A DNA stretch of 64,000 nt from Pachyseris speciosa (lineage: Eukaryota; Cnidaria; Anthozoa; Scleractinia; Pachyseridae), in NCBI GenBank assembly GCA_016490735.1, contig JAEMWC010000080.1, positions 837,001 to 901,000 on the forward strand, given 5' to 3'. The notes beneath the pieces were generated by a model. It saw nothing but the letters and a program-made list of their open reading frames with translations, was not told the origin of the DNA and searched no databases. This document shows, piece after piece, positions 60,031 through 64,000 of the stretch. The position numbers were made by a program, and so were the translations under genes. The first letter of the stretch is position 1. The number at the start of each line of letters is the position of its first letter.

Positions 60031-60104
60031 TTTCTCCGGTGCTTTCAAGGACTGCTTTTGTCACGACATTGCTCATTCAATTCTCCGTGCCTAAGAGAGG
60101 AGGA

Positions 60105-61742
60105 ATGTTTGGTAATCTCGTGCACAAGAACGCCCGTGCAGCCCTCAAAGAGTACGGCGATCATAATGGAGCCCTGGTCGATTTCGACGTTAGCACGGTG
60201 GAGAGTTCACACAACCCTCAGTTCACTGCAATGGCAAGGGTTGGCGATCGGCATTTTCCTCCTGCTACAGCCTCGTCAAAGAAAGATGCTAAAGAGTACG
60301 CTGCAGATCTGGCTCTGCAAGCTCTCGCCAAAGGTATAAGCGTGAATTTAGCATGGCAGTTTTTCAGTGTTTTTGTATAATTGTGACTGTTTCAGCGATG
60401 CTGTTTATGTTCTCTGGGTCGTGTTTTGTTACTTTGTAAATTCCACATTCTTCAATTGAGCAATTCTGGAATGATAACCTCGTGATGAGCAGCACGAAGC
60501 TCACATTTGCAGCGTAGCTTTTTGAAAGAAAAAAAAAGTGAAGAAAACCCAAGATCGTCGATGTCAACAAAAGCAAGGCAAAACATTGGTAATTGACAAT
60601 TCAAGCCAGCGTTTCTTATTTCACACGCGAGAGGGTATTTCTGTAGCCTTTTTATTTGATCACAGCGGTGGTTGTTTGCGAATCACAGTTGTATGCGTAA
60701 CACTCTTTCCAAACTTTGACTTTGACAGACGTGCAAACATTATTTTGAGCTTTAATATTGCCAGATGAAGATCAGAAAAATTATCATTCATTCCGTGTTT
60801 CCTAAAATGTAATATATACAAGACGCACTTATAATAATTATTATTATTTATGAAACATTTTGTCCTGGAGCTTAAGTTCATATTGTACATAAGCAATTAA
60901 CTGAATCTTTCAAATTAATTTTTATACCTTGAAAACATTTTTTGTGTTTGTTACAATTTTTTTTGTCAACCATAAGTATAGAAGCGTGAACACAGTTTTC
61001 ACATTTGAGACTGCCTATACAGTGTGTCTGACTAGATTTTGTATTCATCTGGTGGACAAGCCAGCCTGAGGCGCCACGCAGCTCTTGGAACAGTTCACAG
61101 GATTGGCTGAGAAAACAATAAACAAACAACAGAAACAATGGACCCCAGCCCTGAAATAATGGAGCTGCGTGGTAATAAGAACCAATTAAATTAGAGGTTA
61201 CTGAGAGGTGCGTGGCATCTGGCCAGCCTAGAAGCCAGCCTGGAAGCCAGCCTGACAATTTCTTTAGTTTCAAACAGTTGTAGGTCTATCCAGACTTTCT
61301 CTGAAGCTGGGGAGCTAGCTAGTTTAAAATCATTCCTTTGGCTCTTCCTCCCAGGAAGGGGACAAGTCCCCAGTACAAGCTATAAAGGTGTACCCTTCCC
61401 ATTGCCTGAAGGCTATCTAACAATAGATGATGTCTACTTACCCTTTTAATCACCCCATTTGGCTACTGTATAGCCCAAGCTTGTATGAATTAAAATGTTT
61501 GTATACCAGTACAATAAATTTATTTCCCTGCAGAACCACATGACAGGTTTCAACAAGGTCCATTTTCTGCTCCAGCTGGTGCAGAGTCCTTGACAACTGA
61601 TCAACCTGGGTTTCCACAACAGTATGGGAGGATCCCACGACGTCGGCGTACTAAACGTATTAAGGACTTAGAACCATCAGCTCCACCAGACAAAGATCCT
61701 GTGATGTTGCTCAATGAATATGGTCAAAAGCGCAACCAACTG
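60105..61742 (+). CDS. Double-stranded-RNA-binding protein, 5' part
   Basis: Two exons, 60105-60333 and 61534-61742, 146 residues so far; the gene continues beyond what I can trace and probably past the right edge. The ATG at 60105 is the only in-frame Met before the domain. The first dsRBD reads NARAALKEYGDHNGALVDFD, HNPQFTAMARVGDRHFPP, then SSKKDAKEYAADLALQALAK, the conserved C-terminal KKxAK...AA..AL helix that contacts dsRNA. The second exon gives a linker with a basic patch (RIPRRRRTKRIKDLE) and the start of a second dsRBD (DPVMLLNEYGQKRNQ). Two tandem dsRBDs suggest an ADAR- or ILF3-related protein, but no catalytic domain is in view. Confidence 0.78.
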
Positions 61743-61849
61743 GTATGTACTGTATGCAAAATATTTTTATTACTGTCCTCACACTCATGAAGTATTAACA
61801 GAGCAGCTAATGGTGTAAAGCCAGTGATAGGTTATATATATTCTTAGGG

Positions 61850-62262
61850 TGTGTAGATATTACAAGTACTCTATCAGCAGCTTAGATTCACTCTTGCAAA
61901 GCTTAATCTTATCTATTTTTATTTATGCTATTGAAGTTTGGGGTAAGTGCTTTTTGCAGTAAGTACTTAAATAGGACTGATAAATTATTTGCTACAGTGT
62001 AGGTCTTCTTAAGTCTGGATACTGCTCTAAGCAATACTATATCACTGATACATATATTAAAAAGTAGAGTTTTAAAATTGTGGCGTAGAATCACTACCAC
62101 AGAAACTGCTCCAAGAAAACTTTTACCACCTGAAAGGATTAGACAACTGCGTAAAAGGGCTCACAATTACATCTTACCTAGAATAAATACTGAGTGTTTT
62201 AAATCAGTTTTTATCAATAGGTGTCTTGTAATAATATTATGTAAACCTCTTTTGAATATCTA
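61850..62262 (+). mobile_element. Decayed LINE reverse-transcriptase C-terminal fragment
   Basis: Broken frames read LQSLILSIFIYAIEVWG and then RIRQLRKRAHNYILPRINTE followed by CFKSVFINRCL, the kind of C-terminal tail seen in CR1/L2-like reverse transcriptases. It lies in the intron of the dsRNA-binding gene. Several stops interrupt it. Confidence 0.5.
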
Positions 62263-62765
62263 ATACTATTAGTGTTGTGGTTCAATTTTTATTTTCCTAA
62301 AGTTGTTTTGTACTCATTATCATACATTACCATACACAAGAACAAAAGAAAATAAAAATTGAACCAAGGATAAAATTGAACTACAACATTAGCACTATGT
62401 AAGTTGCTTTTTGTTTTATTTTTATCATTAGCTATCTGCAGTAAATAAGGGCAATCTAAAGAAAACAGATAATTGAAGAAACTGTAGAATTTTTGTTTCC
62501 ATTTCAGTTCATTTTAGTGGAGATCTGGGGTAAGCAAAATTGATAAATATTGGCACATTCTGTTAAAAGGTGCTTATGGTGAACACATGAACGTTTTGAC
62601 AAGGCTAGCATTTAAAAGCTTGAGCCCTTAAATGTTGTAAAGAATGAGGACAGGGATACCAGTAATCATTAGACAATTCTGTCCTGTGTAATTCTGGCTT
62701 TCTTTCTGGTTTCACACGGGCCCCTACAGCCCATTTAATTGGGGTATTAGAATATTTTGCAAATT

Positions 62766-64000
62766 TTTTTATTTTTTATTTTTTTATTATTATTATTTTT
62801 TATTTTTTATTTGCTAAAACAAATTCAGTAATACAGAGCTACAGTACAGAATAATACACTACATTACAATACATTGTTTTACCGTGCTATGTTTTAAACA
62901 TTACATTTGTGGAATAACATAAGCGAAAAGAAATTAAAAGTGAAATACAAAATGAAATTACAAAAGGACATGCGGATACGAGAAAAAAAGCGAACTAGAT
63001 AAAATAGAAAACACAAATAAGCAAAATAAAACAAAACGGAGCAATACAGAGCTGGTACTAATACAGGCCAAGCTACAATATTTACCATCTATCGGCGCTG
63101 ATTTAAGCTTTAAAGAGAGTCTTATTTCAGGTTAGAGAAGAAAAGCGTCAATTACGTCATGCGAGAATAGGGTCATACAGATATCCAGTTGAATTACAGA
63201 AGTTTTTAAAGCCCAATATACACTGCAAGAGGTTCCCACTTTTTCCTGTCACCACCTTTTGTCTCCAGCTCGTATCTTGATTTCAGAAAAAGCAGATAAA
63301 GCTCAAAGTGGGGTAAAGTTTCGTTTGTTTTAGCAAGCCAGATATGATAACGTGCTAGCAGTAAACAGTAGTTAATTTGGAGGGCATATTTCGAGGTGTC
63401 AGGCTTTAGTTCGAGAGCAGTAATATTCAGTAGCGTGAAATTGTTCTGTATAATATTCAAATTTTGTAGCCATTCCACTATACTTTTCCAGAGCTTAGAG
63501 GTTTTTTGACATGTCCAGAAAAGATGTATTAGTGTTTCAGGCGCGTTTTGACAGAAGGTGCAATTTTCATTTTCCTTCAGCTTAATTTTGAACAGGAAAT
63601 TGTTAGTTGCCAGACGTCTGTGAATAAGTTTAAAATGGAATTCTATTAACTTTGTGCTTTTGGTGCACCGCAATGCCAAAAGATATGCCGAGCTCCAGTC
63701 GAGGTTTTCACTACTCAAACTGCAGTCCATAAGCCATTTCTTTTGGCTATTCCTTGGAGCTTCACCTTTGTTTCTGACTAAGGATTTATATACAAGTGCA
63801 CTAACTTTTTTGGACTTTAAAAGTTTTGTGCTAAGAGGTTCGTATTCTTGTTTATCATCGTTCACTTGCTTGAGGCTGCTATTGCCAAGTGCCTTGACAG
63901 CTGATATAAGGCCGTAAAAACGAAGTGGAGCAGCATTCAGGTTGTAATTTAACTGGAAATCTTTTAGAGAAAGGTAGCTATTGCATTCTGGTTTTTGCAA
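62766..64000 (-). mobile_element. Non-LTR retrotransposon 3' end (L1/Tx1-like)
   Basis: Runs off the right edge. The minus-strand tail is the A-rich tract that reads as T-rich at 62766-62814, then a 3' UTR, then the coding end at 63206. It is probably inserted in an intron of the dsRNA-binding gene. Confidence 0.75.
63206..64000 (-). CDS. LINE ORF2 C-terminal region, partial
   Basis: An open frame of 264 residues continues beyond the window. It holds a zf-RVT-like segment: FHFKLIHRRLATNNFLFKIK, then CTFCQNAPETLIHLFWTC with the Cys/His zinc pattern, then LWKSIVEWLQ. This lies C-terminal to the reverse transcriptase in L1/Tx1-type LINEs. No stop interrupts the visible part, which suggests a fairly young copy. 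Confidence 0.8.
   Translation of the reverse strand: MQKPECNSYLSLKDFQLNYNLNAAPLRFYGLISAVKALGNSSLKQVNDDKQEYEPLSTKLLKSKKVSALVYKSLVRNKGEAPRNSQKKWLMDCSLSSENLDWSSAYLLALRCTKSTKLIEFHFKLIHRRLATNNFLFKIKLKENENCTFCQNAPETLIHLFWTCQKTSKLWKSIVEWLQNLNIIQNNFTLLNITALELKPDTSKYALQINYCLLLARYHIWLAKTNETLPHFELYLLFLKSRYELETKGGDRKKWEPLAVYIGL

Noticed and set aside
63125..63205. Third exon of the dsRNA-binding gene after TTTCAG
   Set aside because: The open stretch lies within the 3' UTR of the minus-strand LINE and does not continue a dsRBD.

Overview
This window is eukaryotic animal DNA. Coding sequence is split into short exons with GT-AG introns, intergenic DNA is AT-rich, and short DNA transposons, tRNA-derived SINEs, LINE fragments and Penelope-like elements are dense. 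The host proteins (TTC5/Strap, CHAC2, a PRAS40/Lobe-like protein, an ETS factor) are general metazoan families. The integrase-core gene, the hammerhead-bearing retroelement and the repeat types fit an anthozoan cnidarian, probably a stony coral. That placement is inference from gene and repeat content, not from a database search.

Layout. 1-4282 (+): 3' part of TTC5. 5300-11450 (+): complete ETS-domain transcription factor, with the ETS domain in the last exon and five symmetric phase-1 exons coding an acidic linker. 11.7-19.1 kb: gene-poor repeat block with 9-bp-TSD foldback elements, a broken THAP-domain gene flanked by inverted arms, and a degenerate minisatellite. 19154-23081 (+): CHAC2-type gamma-glutamylcyclotransferase whose first intron holds a tandem and inverted array of foldback elements. 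23.6-24.1 kb: two hairpin elements that abut. 25241-36159 (+): nine-exon PRAS40/Lobe-like gene; one intron carries a well-formed type I hammerhead ribozyme on the minus strand. 36.2-41.7 kb: repeats. 41748-50399 (+): intron-rich gene I do not recognise, ending in an exon with about 22 octapeptide repeats; one intron holds a head-to-head palindrome of Penelope-like GIY-YIG fragments whose target-site duplication reaches the splice acceptor. 51132-58206 (-): intron-rich integrase-core (DDE) gene with all three catalytic acidic residues visible; downstream introns contain a 9-bp-TSD element carrying a broken RecQ helicase fragment. 60105 onward (+): 5' part of a double-stranded-RNA-binding protein. 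62766-64000 (-): 3' end of a non-LTR retrotransposon that runs off the window.

The host genes do not form an operon or an evident pathway. Two bear on stress and growth signalling: TTC5 (p300/p53 co-factor, tubulin autoregulation) and the PRAS40/Lobe-like protein (mTORC1/Akt). CHAC2 degrades glutathione in the cytosol. Exon models are hand-made from splice signals, reading-frame continuity and remembered family similarity; the first exons of the unknown gene and of the integrase gene were not found.
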